A DNA stretch of 64,000 nucleotides, from contig CAZVHP010000002.1 in the NCBI GenBank assembly GCA_964627305.1, positions 315,631 through 379,630 on the forward strand. The letters run 5' to 3'. The notes beneath the pieces are model-generated. The model was not told the DNA's origin, made no database searches, and worked only from the letters and a program-made list of their open reading frames with translations. Every line of letters begins with the position of its first letter. Position 1 is the stretch's first letter. The stretch is from WJKG01 sp964627305. Its GTDB lineage: Bacteria > Zixibacteria > MSB-5A5 > GN15 > FEB-12. Shown piece by piece: positions 1-8,034 of the stretch. Position numbers and translations under genes: made by a program.

Positions 1-128
1 GCACGCTTTCTGCAGGATAGACAGCGGAAGAAAGGCTAAATATTTCCTCGCCGCAGTCCGATACCGGAGTATAGGCCAATGGCCACAACTCCCTTCTGGC
101 GGCTGGGAAGTCACCGAAAGGCAGGGCC

Positions 129-275
129 ATGCCGTCGAAGACAATCGACAGAATTCGCGTAGGGTTGCCGAAGAAGACCTACTGGCACCTCTACAGCCTG
201 CAGAACCTGCAGACGGAAAAGCTGGCGAAGGTCGTCAATAAGATACTCAAAGCTGAGTACATGCTGGTGAAATAG
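129..275 (+). CDS. Small basic hypothetical protein (48 aa)
   Basis: This is an ATG-initiated reading frame of 48 codons that I do not recognise. It encodes a lysine-rich peptide whose second half (QNLQTEKLAKVVNKILKAEY) looks like an amphipathic helix. The frame is closed upstream by a stop at 72-74, so it is complete. A weak purine stretch (AAAGGCAGGG, 117-126) lies just upstream of the start. The stretch before it, 1-128, shows nothing else I can name. The overlapping reverse-strand frame has no ribosome binding site. It could be spurious. Confidence 0.35.
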   Translation: MPSKTIDRIRVGLPKKTYWHLYSLQNLQTEKLAKVVNKILKAEYMLVK

Positions 276-300
276 CCGCGTCCTGACGGGCATTAAAACC

Positions 301-329
301 TTGACATACAGCGGGTCAGGGCCTACTTT
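301..329 (+). promoter_or_regulatory. Sigma-70 type promoter for the M23 peptidase gene
   Basis: A perfect -35 box TTGACA (301-306) is followed after 17 bases by TACTTT (324-329). A second possible -10, TATATT, lies at 337-342. Transcription would start near 336-349, leaving a leader of 60-75 nt before the ATG at 410. Confidence 0.55.
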
Positions 330-409
330 CATCGCTTATATTGACTGACCACAGTGCGGCTTTCTCTATGACTGCAGGGGAATTACCGTACTGTGAAAGC
401 TGGTAAGCG

Positions 410-1327
410 ATGTTCAGAAAGAAATTGACCCTCATGTTGATCCCCAATTCTCAGGGGGTCAGCCGTCAAATCTCGGTGTCCAAGGCCTGGCTGTATCTTT
501 GTGCGGTCGCGGTCGTCCTCATAACTGTGGCCGCAGTGTTCTTCTCCGCCCAGTTCTTCACTGACAAGGTCGCCGAGAAGGAGCTTAACCAACTCCGGGC
601 TGAAAACCAGCGGCTCAAAGCCAAGTTCGAGCAAATGCGCTGGACATTGGCGGAAGTCGAGAGCCGCTATGATGTCCTCACCGAAAAGGAAGGCTACATC
701 CGGTCGCTATTCAACCTGCCGGAAGTCAATGCCTCGCAGCGTCGCCTCGGCGTCGGTGGTCCTCAGCCGCCGCGTCTGGCCACCATGGACGAGACCGAAC
801 TGATCGCCTATGATACCGAGCGCAAGCTCGATCACATGTTGCGCCTGTCGGAACTGCACCTGCAGGAGTTTACCGAGGTCGAGAACGAATTCCTCGATAT
901 CCGTGACCGACTGGAGTACACCCCGTCAATCTGGCCTACCAAGGGCTGGTTCAGCCGCGGCTATGGCATGCAGCATGACCCGTTCACCGGGTATAAGCAG
1001 ATGCACCGCGGGGTCGATATCGCCAACCGGGCTGGTACGCCGATAGTGGCTACCGCTGCCGGTAAGGTGGTCAAGATTGCCCGCCAGGACCGAATGGGCA
1101 AGATGATCACCATTGATCACGGCTACGGTTTCCTTACCCGCTACGGACACCTTTCGGATGTCAAGGTCAAGGTCGGTCAACAGGTAAAGCGCGGTGACCC
1201 GATTGCCCTTATGGGGAACACCGGTCGTTCGACCGGCCCGCACCTGCACTATGAGGTCTGGCGCAACAAGAAGGCGCTCAACCCGATGGACTACATTCTC
1301 AACGAAATGTACGCCACGACTGACTGA
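410..1327 (+). CDS. M23 (LytM-type) peptidoglycan endopeptidase, membrane anchored
   Basis: This 305-residue protein has a short cytoplasmic N-terminus, one transmembrane segment at about residues 27-48, a coiled coil at about 50-95 and a C-terminal LytM domain at about 180-300. The zinc site of family M23 is intact: H199 and D203 (HRGVD), H247 (YGHLS) and H278/H280 (PHLHYEV). The expected role is cleavage of peptidoglycan cross-links in the periplasm during growth or division, or control of such enzymes, as in the MepM/EnvC type. The architecture of anchor, coiled coil and LytM domain is the common one in Gram-negative bacteria. It stands alone between its own promoter (301-329) and a strong terminator (1377-1408). 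Confidence 0.9.
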   Translation: MFRKKLTLMLIPNSQGVSRQISVSKAWLYLCAVAVVLITVAAVFFSAQFFTDKVAEKELNQLRAENQRLKAKFEQMRWTLAEVESRYDVLTEKEGYIRSLFNLPEVNASQRRLGVGGPQPPRLATMDETELIAYDTERKLDHMLRLSELHLQEFTEVENEFLDIRDRLEYTPSIWPTKGWFSRGYGMQHDPFTGYKQMHRGVDIANRAGTPIVATAAGKVVKIARQDRMGKMITIDHGYGFLTRYGHLSDVKVKVGQQVKRGDPIALMGNTGRSTGPHLHYEVWRNKKALNPMDYILNEMYATTD

Positions 1328-1376
1328 GAGATTGAGTGACTGACTGACTGGATTTCCGCTCCACGTAACTGAGCTT

Positions 1377-1408
1377 CGGGGCCGCCTTGTCAGGCGGCCC
1401 CGTTTTTT
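1377..1408 (+). terminator. Rho-independent terminator after the M23 peptidase gene
   Basis: A perfect 10-bp stem (CGGGGCCGCC at 1377-1386 with GGCGGCCCCG at 1393-1402) closes a 6-nt loop and is followed by six T residues. Confidence 0.9.
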
Positions 1409-1580
1409 CGTATGCTTCGACTGCTCAGGCTGTGCCCGGCGATGAAAAAGCTGGCCGAAACGAGATTGTTGTTGTATACTGCTACCCATCGACAATACGG
1501 GTCCATGCTATCCGATTACAGGGAACAATCCGCCCGCAGCGCGCGGTTGTGATAGGTACCGAAGGTGAGGTGATGAACAC

Positions 1581-2222
1581 ATGAGTCGGGAAACAAAACG
1601 ACGCACCAGTAAGGCTGCTTTGGCGCTCAATGACGGCGGTGCTGACACCGAACGGGAGATCAGAGAGATCATAGCGCAGATCAAACGCGGCAACCAGCAT
1701 GCCTTCACCGAGCTTGTGCAGCGTTATCAATCGCAGGTGGCCTCGCTTGCCTATCGGATGGTCGGTGACTACGACGAGGCCGCCGACATCACGCAGGATG
1801 TATTCGTCAAGATGTCGCGCAATCTGTGGCGATACGACCAGAAGAAGAAATTCTACACATGGTTGTATCGGATCACAGTGAATGCCTCCATCGACTACAT
1901 GCGAAAGCACAAACGACACCGGCATGACCAGTTGGACAATGTGCAGGAGAACCTCATCAGTATTGATCACACTCCTGAGAACGACTACCAGCGACAGCAG
2001 CTCAATCGTCATATCAGGCAAGCGACGAAGACGCTTAATGAGAAACAGCGGTCGGCGTTTCTTCTGCGTGATGTCGAGGGATGCAAGATCGATGATGTCG
2101 CCGACATCATGGACATGCCCGAGGCCACTGTGCGTTGGTATCTGCACCGCGCCCGCTCACGGATTCGCAAGGAGTTGATGCGTCGTTGCCCCCAGCTTCT
2201 TCTGACGCTCGGGTTCAAGTAG
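1581..2222 (+). CDS. ECF-type RNA polymerase sigma factor
   Basis: This 213-residue sigma-70 family protein has region 2 at about residues 38-112 (AFTELVQRY, DITQDVFVKMSRNLWRY, FYTWLYRITVN) and region 4 at about 150-205 (LNEKQRSAFLLRDVEG, then the helix-turn-helix DVADIMDMPEATVRWYLHRA). There is no region 1 or 3, which places it in the extracytoplasmic-function group. No anti-sigma gene adjoins it: the next gene is a copper ATPase. A possible -10 (TATACT, 1475-1480) lies about 100 nt upstream, and a G-rich ribosome binding site (AGGTGAGGTG) precedes the ATG. Which promoters it recognises cannot be read from the sequence. Confidence 0.88.
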   Translation: MSRETKRRTSKAALALNDGGADTEREIREIIAQIKRGNQHAFTELVQRYQSQVASLAYRMVGDYDEAADITQDVFVKMSRNLWRYDQKKKFYTWLYRITVNASIDYMRKHKRHRHDQLDNVQENLISIDHTPENDYQRQQLNRHIRQATKTLNEKQRSAFLLRDVEGCKIDDVADIMDMPEATVRWYLHRARSRIRKELMRRCPQLLLTLGFK

Positions 2223-2232
2223 CCCGGTCTAC

Positions 2233-2254
2233 GGCCGTTGCGGCCACAGTTTTT
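2233..2254 (+). terminator. Possible weak terminator between sigma factor and copper ATPase
   Basis: A short perfect stem (GGCCG at 2233-2237 with CGGCC at 2241-2245, 3-nt loop) is followed after four bases by five T residues (2250-2254). The stem is only 5 bp, so termination may be partial. Confidence 0.35.
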
Positions 2255-2255
2255 C

Positions 2256-2284
2256 TTCACTTGCAGACGGATTTGCTCTATGTT
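2256..2284 (+). promoter_or_regulatory. Promoter candidate for the copper ATPase, start site at the ATG
   Basis: TTCACT (2256-2261), 17 bases, then TATGTT (2279-2284). The ATG at 2293 begins 9 bases after the -10 box, so the transcript would carry almost no leader. No clear Shine-Dalgarno sequence precedes this start. Confidence 0.4.
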
Positions 2285-2292
2285 GGGACATT

Positions 2293-4497
2293 ATGGCACT
2301 TGTTGATGTCACCTTGAAGATCGAGGGGATGCACTGTGCCGGCTGTGTCGCCGGCATCGAGCGCGAGGTCAGCGGAATCAGGGGAGTTGATTCCTGCCGC
2401 GTCAACCTTGCCCTGCGTTCGGCGGTTGTCGACTACGACCCCGAGATCACCACTCAGGAGGAGATTGTCGGGCGCATAAACAGGCTCGGATACAAGGCCG
2501 AGGTTGGCTCCGATGACATCCTGACTGCTGAGGACAAAGAGAAGCGTCGCGCCCTGCGCAGTCTTATTCATGCTGTCGCGCTGACAGTGCCCCTGATGGT
2601 TGTCGCCATGCTGCCGATGGTCATCGGTCAGGCGCTGGTGTCCCCGCTGATTGATGGTTTGATCCAGATGGCGCTCGCCGGCGTCGTGCTGTTTGTGGCC
2701 GGGGGCAGCATACTGCGCGATGCCGCGGCGCGGCTGGTGCACCTTCAGGCAAACATGAATACGCTGATCGCCCTGGGCACCTTGACGGCTTTCTTCTGGA
2801 GTACATGGACGCTGCGCCAGATTGCCGGCACGGGTGAGCCCCATGCCCTGTATTTTGAGTCGGCAGCCATGATTATCGCTCTGATTCTCACCGGACGCTA
2901 CCTTGAGGCTGTCACCCGGTCACGCGCTTCCGATGCCATCAAGAAACTGGCATCTCTGCGGCCGTCGCAGGCCTTGGCCATAATCAATGGCACGGAGGTC
3001 GAAATCGACGCCACCGGTGCACAGCCGGGGATGGTGCTGCTGGTCCGTCCCGGCGAACGTGTGCCGGCCGATGGCCGCATTATCGAGGGACGACCCCTGA
3101 TTGACCAGTCCATGATCACCGGCGAAAGTCTCCCCGCGGAGTTAGGTGAAGGGGACGAAGTCATCGGCGGGACGCTCAACGGCAACGTGTCGTTCAAGCT
3201 CGAAGTGACGGCTTCGGCGGCCAACAGTTTCCTTGAGAAGGTCATCGCTCTGGTCGCCCAGGCGCAGAGCCGCAAGGCCCCGGTCCAGCGACTGGCTGAC
3301 AAAGTAGCGTCGATCTTCGTGCCCATCGTCATTGTGATCGCCGCGATCACGGCCGGCGCCTGGTATTTGTGTGATGGTTACGGACCGATGCTGATCAAGA
3401 GCACTGGCGCCGTGCTGATCATAGCCTGTCCGTGTGCCCTGGGTCTGGCGACGCCAACCGCGATACTGGCGGCCACTGGGCGGGCGGCTCGCGAGGGAGT
3501 CATTATTCGCGGCGGCGATGTACTCGAGCGCGCCTCCGAGATCGATATGGTCATTTTTGACAAGACGGGTACGCTCACCAACGGGCAGTTAGAGGTAGTG
3601 GGCGTCCATACCTTTGGGGGATTCCCTGAACGAACGCTGATCCGGCTTGCCGGCTCCGCTGAGATTCAATCCGAGCACACCCTGGCCCGGGCCATAGTTG
3701 AATACATGAAACAGCAGCAAATCGAGACCACTCCCGTCCGTGAGGTCGAGGCCGCACCAGGCCTCGGGCTGACCGCGAGCTTCGAGGGACGGCGGCTGGT
3801 GCTAGGTAATCGTGCCCTGATGAGGCGCGAGAAGGTCGATTTGACCGAGGCGTCGCCAACGGCAGAGAAGGAGATGGCGCAGGGACGGACGGTTGTCTTC
3901 GTCGCCCTGGACGGGCAGGCAGTAGGGTTGATCTGTCTTCTGGATCGCCTGCGTCCTGAGTCACGCGATGTCATCAGGGAACTGCGCTCCCGAATGAGAC
4001 AGGTAACCATGCTTTCGGGAGACACCAGGCAAACGGCTGCAGGAGTAGCCTCCAGTTTGGGGTTGCAGCACTACGAGGCCGGGGTCAAGCCGCATCAGAA
4101 GCAGACAATCCTTGAGTCGCTGGCTAAGCTCGGCTTCAGTGTCGCTATGGTCGGCGACGGGATTAACGATGCCCCGGCGCTGGCCGCTGCCAGTGTCGGC
4201 ATCGCCGTCGGCAGCGGCACCGATGTTGCGATTGAGACCGCTGACGTCATATTGGTGCGCTCCGATCTGACCGGAATTCCTCGGTTGTTCGACATATCCA
4301 AGGCCGGTATGAGGACCATTCGACAGAATCTTTTCTGGGCCTTCTTCTACAATGTACTCGCTGTTCCCCTGGCGGCCGGGCTTCTGTACCCGTCGCTCGG
4401 CCTGACGCTCTCACCCGTGATCGCAGCGGCGGCTATGTCACTCAGCTCCGTGTTCGTCGTTACTAACTCCCTCAGACTCAGCAGGATCAGTCTGTAG
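2293..4497 (+). CDS. copA: P1B-type Cu(I)-translocating ATPase
   Basis: This 734-residue heavy-metal ATPase exports Cu(I) from the cytoplasm at the cost of ATP. One HMA domain (about 3-70) carries the metal-binding MHCAGC (C15, C18). Then follow the actuator loop with TGES, the transmembrane CPC (379-381), the phosphorylated Asp in DKTGTLT (D423) and GDGINDAP. The last two membrane segments hold the YN and M-x-x-SS residues (FFYNV, MSLSS) of the Cu(I) subclass P1B-1. The nucleotide-binding signature normally reads SEHPL; here residues 460-464 read SEHTL, so the proline is replaced by threonine (T463). There is no adjacent chaperone or CueR/CsoR regulator, so copper control is not visible. Confidence 0.93.
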   Translation: MALVDVTLKIEGMHCAGCVAGIEREVSGIRGVDSCRVNLALRSAVVDYDPEITTQEEIVGRINRLGYKAEVGSDDILTAEDKEKRRALRSLIHAVALTVPLMVVAMLPMVIGQALVSPLIDGLIQMALAGVVLFVAGGSILRDAAARLVHLQANMNTLIALGTLTAFFWSTWTLRQIAGTGEPHALYFESAAMIIALILTGRYLEAVTRSRASDAIKKLASLRPSQALAIINGTEVEIDATGAQPGMVLLVRPGERVPADGRIIEGRPLIDQSMITGESLPAELGEGDEVIGGTLNGNVSFKLEVTASAANSFLEKVIALVAQAQSRKAPVQRLADKVASIFVPIVIVIAAITAGAWYLCDGYGPMLIKSTGAVLIIACPCALGLATPTAILAATGRAAREGVIIRGGDVLERASEIDMVIFDKTGTLTNGQLEVVGVHTFGGFPERTLIRLAGSAEIQSEHTLARAIVEYMKQQQIETTPVREVEAAPGLGLTASFEGRRLVLGNRALMRREKVDLTEASPTAEKEMAQGRTVVFVALDGQAVGLICLLDRLRPESRDVIRELRSRMRQVTMLSGDTRQTAAGVASSLGLQHYEAGVKPHQKQTILESLAKLGFSVAMVGDGINDAPALAAASVGIAVGSGTDVAIETADVILVRSDLTGIPRLFDISKAGMRTIRQNLFWAFFYNVLAVPLAAGLLYPSLGLTLSPVIAAAAMSLSSVFVVTNSLRLSRISL

Positions 4498-4641
4498 TCG
4501 GCAAACCGGCGACCCCTCAGACACATGGCCTGTGCCTGAGGTTCGGACAGCCGAGTAAGGGTTACAGTTTCCGTCGTTTTCGCCGATAACTACATCAAGC
4601 CATCTGGCCGAATTGAGCCATTCAATAAGGGGAAAACGAGC

Positions 4642-5415
4642 TTGAAACCTGCGGAATCGTCTATGCCGGGGAATGAGCCGGACATCAGGAAGGTGCTGAC
4701 AGCCGAGGTTGGTGACGATCAGGATGATACCTGGCTCGAGGTATTCTCAATCTTCGTCCACGACATCGAATCTCCGCTGGCCTCCATTAAGTACCTGCTC
4801 AAAATAATGGAAGACGGACGACTCGATCTGCGGAAGCCGCTGCACCAGCGAATGGTCAGGTCGTCTCGTATCGCCCTGGAGCGGGCGGAATCCATTATCT
4901 ACGACATCATGGCCGTTGCCCGTGCCGGCTCCGCAGGATTGCCGGTCAGCAACGTGGTTTTGGACCCGATACCGCTGATAAAGGAAGCCGTCGAGATGGT
5001 CGCTGCCTCAGCCGAGGATCGGGACATAGAGATCAAGCTTGCGCTCCCGGATCAGCCTGTCAAGGTTCACGCCGATCCGAAACTGCTGCCGCGGGTGCTG
5101 GACAACTTGTTGTACAACAGCCTCCGGCACACGCCATCAGGGCGGGCTGTTACCGTCTGCCTCGAGGAAAACGACGATCGCCTGTTTGTGCATATCAAGG
5201 ACGACGGATCAGGGCTGGGAGATATCGACCCGGCCAGACTGTTCGAAAAGTATGGCCAACTCCAGATGCGTTCAGAAGGGAAGCATCGCGGCGTGGGCCT
5301 GGGGCTGTACTTCTGCAAACTGGCCATGACCGGCATGGGAGGTACAGTCATCGCTGCCGATCACGACGACGGGGGAGCGGTCTTCTCCGTTCGATTGAAG
5401 AAAGCCGAGGAGTAA
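4642..5415 (+). CDS. Soluble sensor histidine kinase without a visible sensor domain
   Basis: This 257-residue cytoplasmic kinase begins almost directly with the dimerisation/phosphoacceptor helix (FVHDIESPLASIK, H40) and ends with a complete HATPase_c domain: N box DNLLYNSLRHTP, G1 DDGSGLG and G2 GVGLGLYFCK. No membrane segment, PAS, GAF or HAMP domain is present. The start is TTG at 4642, chosen because AAGGGGA (4627-4633) lies 8 bases upstream; the next ATG (4663) has no such site. The gene ends 4 bases before a CheV-like gene, so the two are co-transcribed, and the kinase probably phosphorylates that receiver domain. Its input signal must come from a partner. Confidence 0.85.
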   Translation: MKPAESSMPGNEPDIRKVLTAEVGDDQDDTWLEVFSIFVHDIESPLASIKYLLKIMEDGRLDLRKPLHQRMVRSSRIALERAESIIYDIMAVARAGSAGLPVSNVVLDPIPLIKEAVEMVAASAEDRDIEIKLALPDQPVKVHADPKLLPRVLDNLLYNSLRHTPSGRAVTVCLEENDDRLFVHIKDDGSGLGDIDPARLFEKYGQLQMRSEGKHRGVGLGLYFCKLAMTGMGGTVIAADHDDGGAVFSVRLKKAEE

Positions 5416-5419
5416 GGGT

Positions 5420-6379
5420 ATGAGTCTGAAGCTTGATGCCGAGTCGTATCTCCGGTCCGGCTCGAACGAATTGCGGGTGCTGGAATACCGCACCACCAAT
5501 ATGTCGTTCGGCATCAACATCCTCAAAGTCAGCAAGATAGTGTCCGATCTGGTCGATTTCACCGCATTACCGGAATCTCATCCTGCCATCAAGGGTGTCT
5601 TCAAGGAAATGAACAGGCTTGTTCCGGTGATCGATCTGGCTGAGTTTTTGGGAGTTGCGAACGAACAGACCAGGCGTGAAAAAGTCATTGTCACCGAGTT
5701 CTTTGGTGTGTTGACAGGACTCTGGGTCCACAAAATCGACTGGATTCATCACTTCCAGTGGGAAGACGTCATCGATGCCGAGCAGGTATTCGCGAATATC
5801 GACCATCGGTATGTGCTGGGTATCGTCAAGCCAACCGAGGACCGCATGGTGCTGCTGCTTGATTACGAAACGATGCTGCTGGACCTGTGCCCGCACCTGC
5901 GTCAGAATGAGGTTGCTACCGAGATGATCGGCAAAGTCGACTTCTCCGGTCGGAAGATTCTCGTGGTGGAGGATTCTCCGGCGGTGCGCGCCATGCTGGT
6001 GGACCAGTTTACGAACATGGGGGCGCAGGTGGCCGAGGCTAACGACGGCGCCCATGGGTGGAGCACCTATCAGCAGGATGCCTTTGATCTCGTGGTCTGC
6101 GATGTCGAGATGCCGGTAATGGATGGACTGGCGTTGACCCTGAATATCCGGCAATCGGAGCGATCATCGACACCGGTGGTGGTTTACTCCTCCATTGGCG
6201 ATATCGGGATGAAGGCCCGGGCCAGGTTCCTGAAAGCCGACGCGCACATAACCAAGCTCAACCTGGGCCGACTGGTCGACACCGCAGACAAGCTCATGCG
6301 GGGCGAGTCGGTGCAATATGATCAGATGACGCTCGAGAAGGCGCCGCCGGCGCCGCAGCAGACTGTGGCCATTGATTAG
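5420..6379 (+). CDS. CheV-like protein: CheW domain fused to a response receiver
   Basis: This 319-residue protein has an N-terminal CheW-like domain at about residues 15-160 and a C-terminal receiver domain at about 176-300. The phosphorylatable aspartate is D228 (CDVEMPVMDG), with the acidic pair at VVEDS and a conserved lysine near ITKLN. Proteins of this layout (CheV) couple chemoreceptors to a CheA kinase and adapt when phosphorylated. No chemoreceptor, CheA or flagellar gene is in the window, and the partner here is the kinase directly upstream. The pair may therefore be a small signalling unit independent of classical chemotaxis. A strong terminator follows. Confidence 0.88.
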   Translation: MSLKLDAESYLRSGSNELRVLEYRTTNMSFGINILKVSKIVSDLVDFTALPESHPAIKGVFKEMNRLVPVIDLAEFLGVANEQTRREKVIVTEFFGVLTGLWVHKIDWIHHFQWEDVIDAEQVFANIDHRYVLGIVKPTEDRMVLLLDYETMLLDLCPHLRQNEVATEMIGKVDFSGRKILVVEDSPAVRAMLVDQFTNMGAQVAEANDGAHGWSTYQQDAFDLVVCDVEMPVMDGLALTLNIRQSERSSTPVVVYSSIGDIGMKARARFLKADAHITKLNLGRLVDTADKLMRGESVQYDQMTLEKAPPAPQQTVAID

Positions 6380-6415
6380 ACCTCATTAACCACCTGGTCC
6401 CGGACAGAATATGAC

Positions 6416-6452
6416 AGGCCGGTCGGCTTCCGCCGACCGGCCTTTGCCTTTG
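6416..6452 (+). terminator. Rho-independent terminator after the kinase/CheV pair
   Basis: An 11-bp perfect stem (AGGCCGGTCGG at 6416-6426 with CCGACCGGCCT at 6433-6443) and a CTTCCG loop, followed by TTTGCCTTT. Confidence 0.85.
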
Positions 6453-6527
6453 GCTGGCCCCGCCGGCGCTTGAATCACGACCTCGCCGGCACGGGAGCCG
6501 AAATGGCTTCGAAGGCAAGGTAAGTGC

Positions 6528-6555
6528 TTGACACCGCCGCAAATATGGTTATCTT
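6528..6555 (+). promoter_or_regulatory. Sigma-70 type promoter for pth and the ribosomal protein cluster
   Basis: TTGACA (6528-6533), 16 bases, then TATCTT (6550-6555). It lies 29 bases upstream of the pth ATG at 6585. The TTG at 6528, an in-frame possible start, is part of this -35 box. Confidence 0.6.
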
Positions 6556-6584
6556 TGACGGCTACGCTCGCTGTAGGGCAGATT

Positions 6585-7157
6585 ATGATCGCACTGATTC
6601 TTGGTCTTGGCAACCCGGGTGAACGATACCGCAACACGAGACACAATATCGGGTTTGCCGTCGCTGAGCATCTTGCCGTCAGGCTGCGCCTGACCAAACA
6701 GAATGAGCAGTTGTTGTATACGTGGACCGGTGGCAATGACAGGTTCCGACCGGTGATTGCCCGTCCGCAGGCATTTATGAATCGCTCCGGTCTGGCAGCG
6801 AAGGTGCTGCTGGAACGTGTCGGCTGTCTGCCGCAGCAGATGCTGGTGGTGGTCGACGACTTCCATTTGCCTCTCGGAAGACTGCGCGTGCGGCGATCGG
6901 GGTCCGATGGCGGTCACAACGGACTGATCTCCGTAGCCGAACAGGTCGGCACCCGGGATTTCCCGCGCCTGAGGATTGGTGTCGGGCCGATTAGTGAGGA
7001 TAGCAATGTAGTCGATTTCGTCCTGGGCGAATTCGACCGAAGTGAACGAGAGAAATTACCGAAGATACTTGATATGGCCGCCGAGGCTACCTTGGTGACG
7101 GTCACTGGCGGTGTCCAGGCGGCAATGGAACAGTTCAATCGTCCAAACCCTGCTTAG
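6585..7157 (+). CDS. pth: Peptidyl-tRNA hydrolase
   Basis: This 190-residue enzyme releases tRNA from peptidyl-tRNA dropped by stalled ribosomes. The family motifs are all visible: GLGNPGERYRNTRHNIGF with the catalytic His, PQAFMNRSG, and DDFHLPLGRLRVRRSGSDGG followed by HNGL. The length is normal for the family. The ATG at 6585 was preferred to an in-frame TTG at 6528 because the latter lies inside the -35 box and AGGG stands upstream of the ATG. It heads the rpsF-rpsR-rplI cluster, a common arrangement. Confidence 0.95.
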   Translation: MIALILGLGNPGERYRNTRHNIGFAVAEHLAVRLRLTKQNEQLLYTWTGGNDRFRPVIARPQAFMNRSGLAAKVLLERVGCLPQQMLVVVDDFHLPLGRLRVRRSGSDGGHNGLISVAEQVGTRDFPRLRIGVGPISEDSNVVDFVLGEFDRSEREKLPKILDMAAEATLVTVTGGVQAAMEQFNRPNPA

Positions 7158-7222
7158 CTTCAATACGTCACTCTCAGACAAGGCTAAGCCGTTAACCACA
7201 ACGTCCGTAGGGAGGAGAGTCG

Positions 7223-7747
7223 ATGCGTCAGTACGAAACGTGCTTCATTGTCAACCCGCAAACCGATGACGCTACCATTGAGCGTCATGTCAATGCTGTT
7301 CGCGACCTCATTCAAAACAATGGTGGGAAGATCCTCGAAGAGGATCGGATGGGTACCCGTCGCTTGGCCTATCCCATTCAGAAACTGACCCAGGGTTACT
7401 ACACAGCCATGATTTATGAGGGTAGTGGTGAACTCGTGCAGTCGCTGGATAGCTTCCTCAAGCTTGAGGAGCCATATATCCGGCATCTGACCATTCGCTG
7501 GGATAACCGCAAGGTGGTTGTTCGCAAGAAGGCCGAGGATGAAGAAGACGAGGCTCAGGCCGTGTCCGAGCAGCAGGTAGCCACTACAGTGGCGCCCCGT
7601 CCTCATGGCAGCGGCAGGCGTGAGGAGCCGTCTGACATCCCGGAGCAGCCAGAGGCCGATATCACCGAGCAGCCGACTGCAGAGGCCGTCGCCGAGCAGA
7701 CACCTGGCGAGCAGCCCGAGTCCGATGACACCGAGAAGACCGAGTAG
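7223..7747 (+). CDS. rpsF: 30S ribosomal protein bS6 with long acidic C-terminal tail
   Basis: Residues 1-100 are a standard bS6 (MRQYETCFIVNP, IQKLTQGYYTAMIYEG, PYIRHLTIRWDNRK). bS6 is usually about 95-135 residues, whereas this one is 174. The extra part is a disordered tail rich in Glu, Gln, Pro and Ala. A very strong ribosome binding site (AGGGAGGAGAG) precedes the ATG. It is followed by rpsR without the ssb gene that often separates them. Glutamate-rich extension of bS6 is known in E. coli, where RimK adds residues after translation; here an acidic tail is encoded. Confidence 0.95.
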   Translation: MRQYETCFIVNPQTDDATIERHVNAVRDLIQNNGGKILEEDRMGTRRLAYPIQKLTQGYYTAMIYEGSGELVQSLDSFLKLEEPYIRHLTIRWDNRKVVVRKKAEDEEDEAQAVSEQQVATTVAPRPHGSGRREEPSDIPEQPEADITEQPTAEAVAEQTPGEQPESDDTEKTE

Positions 7748-7802
7748 GCGTGTATCGGCTTTGAATGCAAACGAGAATAGTTCACGATAAAGGGAGAACA
7801 CG

Positions 7803-8030
7803 ATGGCAGTCGCACGTCGCAAAAAGATCTGCCGGTTCCGTGAGAACCGGATTGGTTACATCGATTACAAGGATGAGCGCTTGTTGCGCCGCTTCGTCAA
7901 CGAGCGCGGCAAAATCATCCCCCGTCGCATTTCGGGCAACTGCGCCAAGGCTCAACGCCAGCTGACCAAGGCCATCAAGCGCGCCCGCTATATGGCGATT
8001 CTGCCGTTTGAAGGCGAATCGTTCCGTTAA
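7803..8030 (+). CDS. rpsR: 30S ribosomal protein bS18
   Basis: This 75-residue small basic protein binds bS6 on the 30S platform. Family signatures are CRFREN, IDYKDERLLRRFV and KIIPRRISGNCAKAQRQL. A good ribosome binding site (AAAGGGAG) precedes it. Its stop is 4 bases before the DUF2232 start, so the two are probably translated together. Confidence 0.97.
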   Translation: MAVARRKKICRFRENRIGYIDYKDERLLRRFVNERGKIIPRRISGNCAKAQRQLTKAIKRARYMAILPFEGESFR

Positions 8031-8034
8031 GAAC

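Noticed and set aside
1319..1352. Short GACT tandem repeat at the end of the M23 gene
   Set aside because: Only a few imperfect units straddling the stop codon; too short to be more than chance or slippage.
6528..6584. Longer pth reading from TTG at 6528
   Set aside because: The TTG is part of the -35 box and the added 19 residues have no match to the Pth family.
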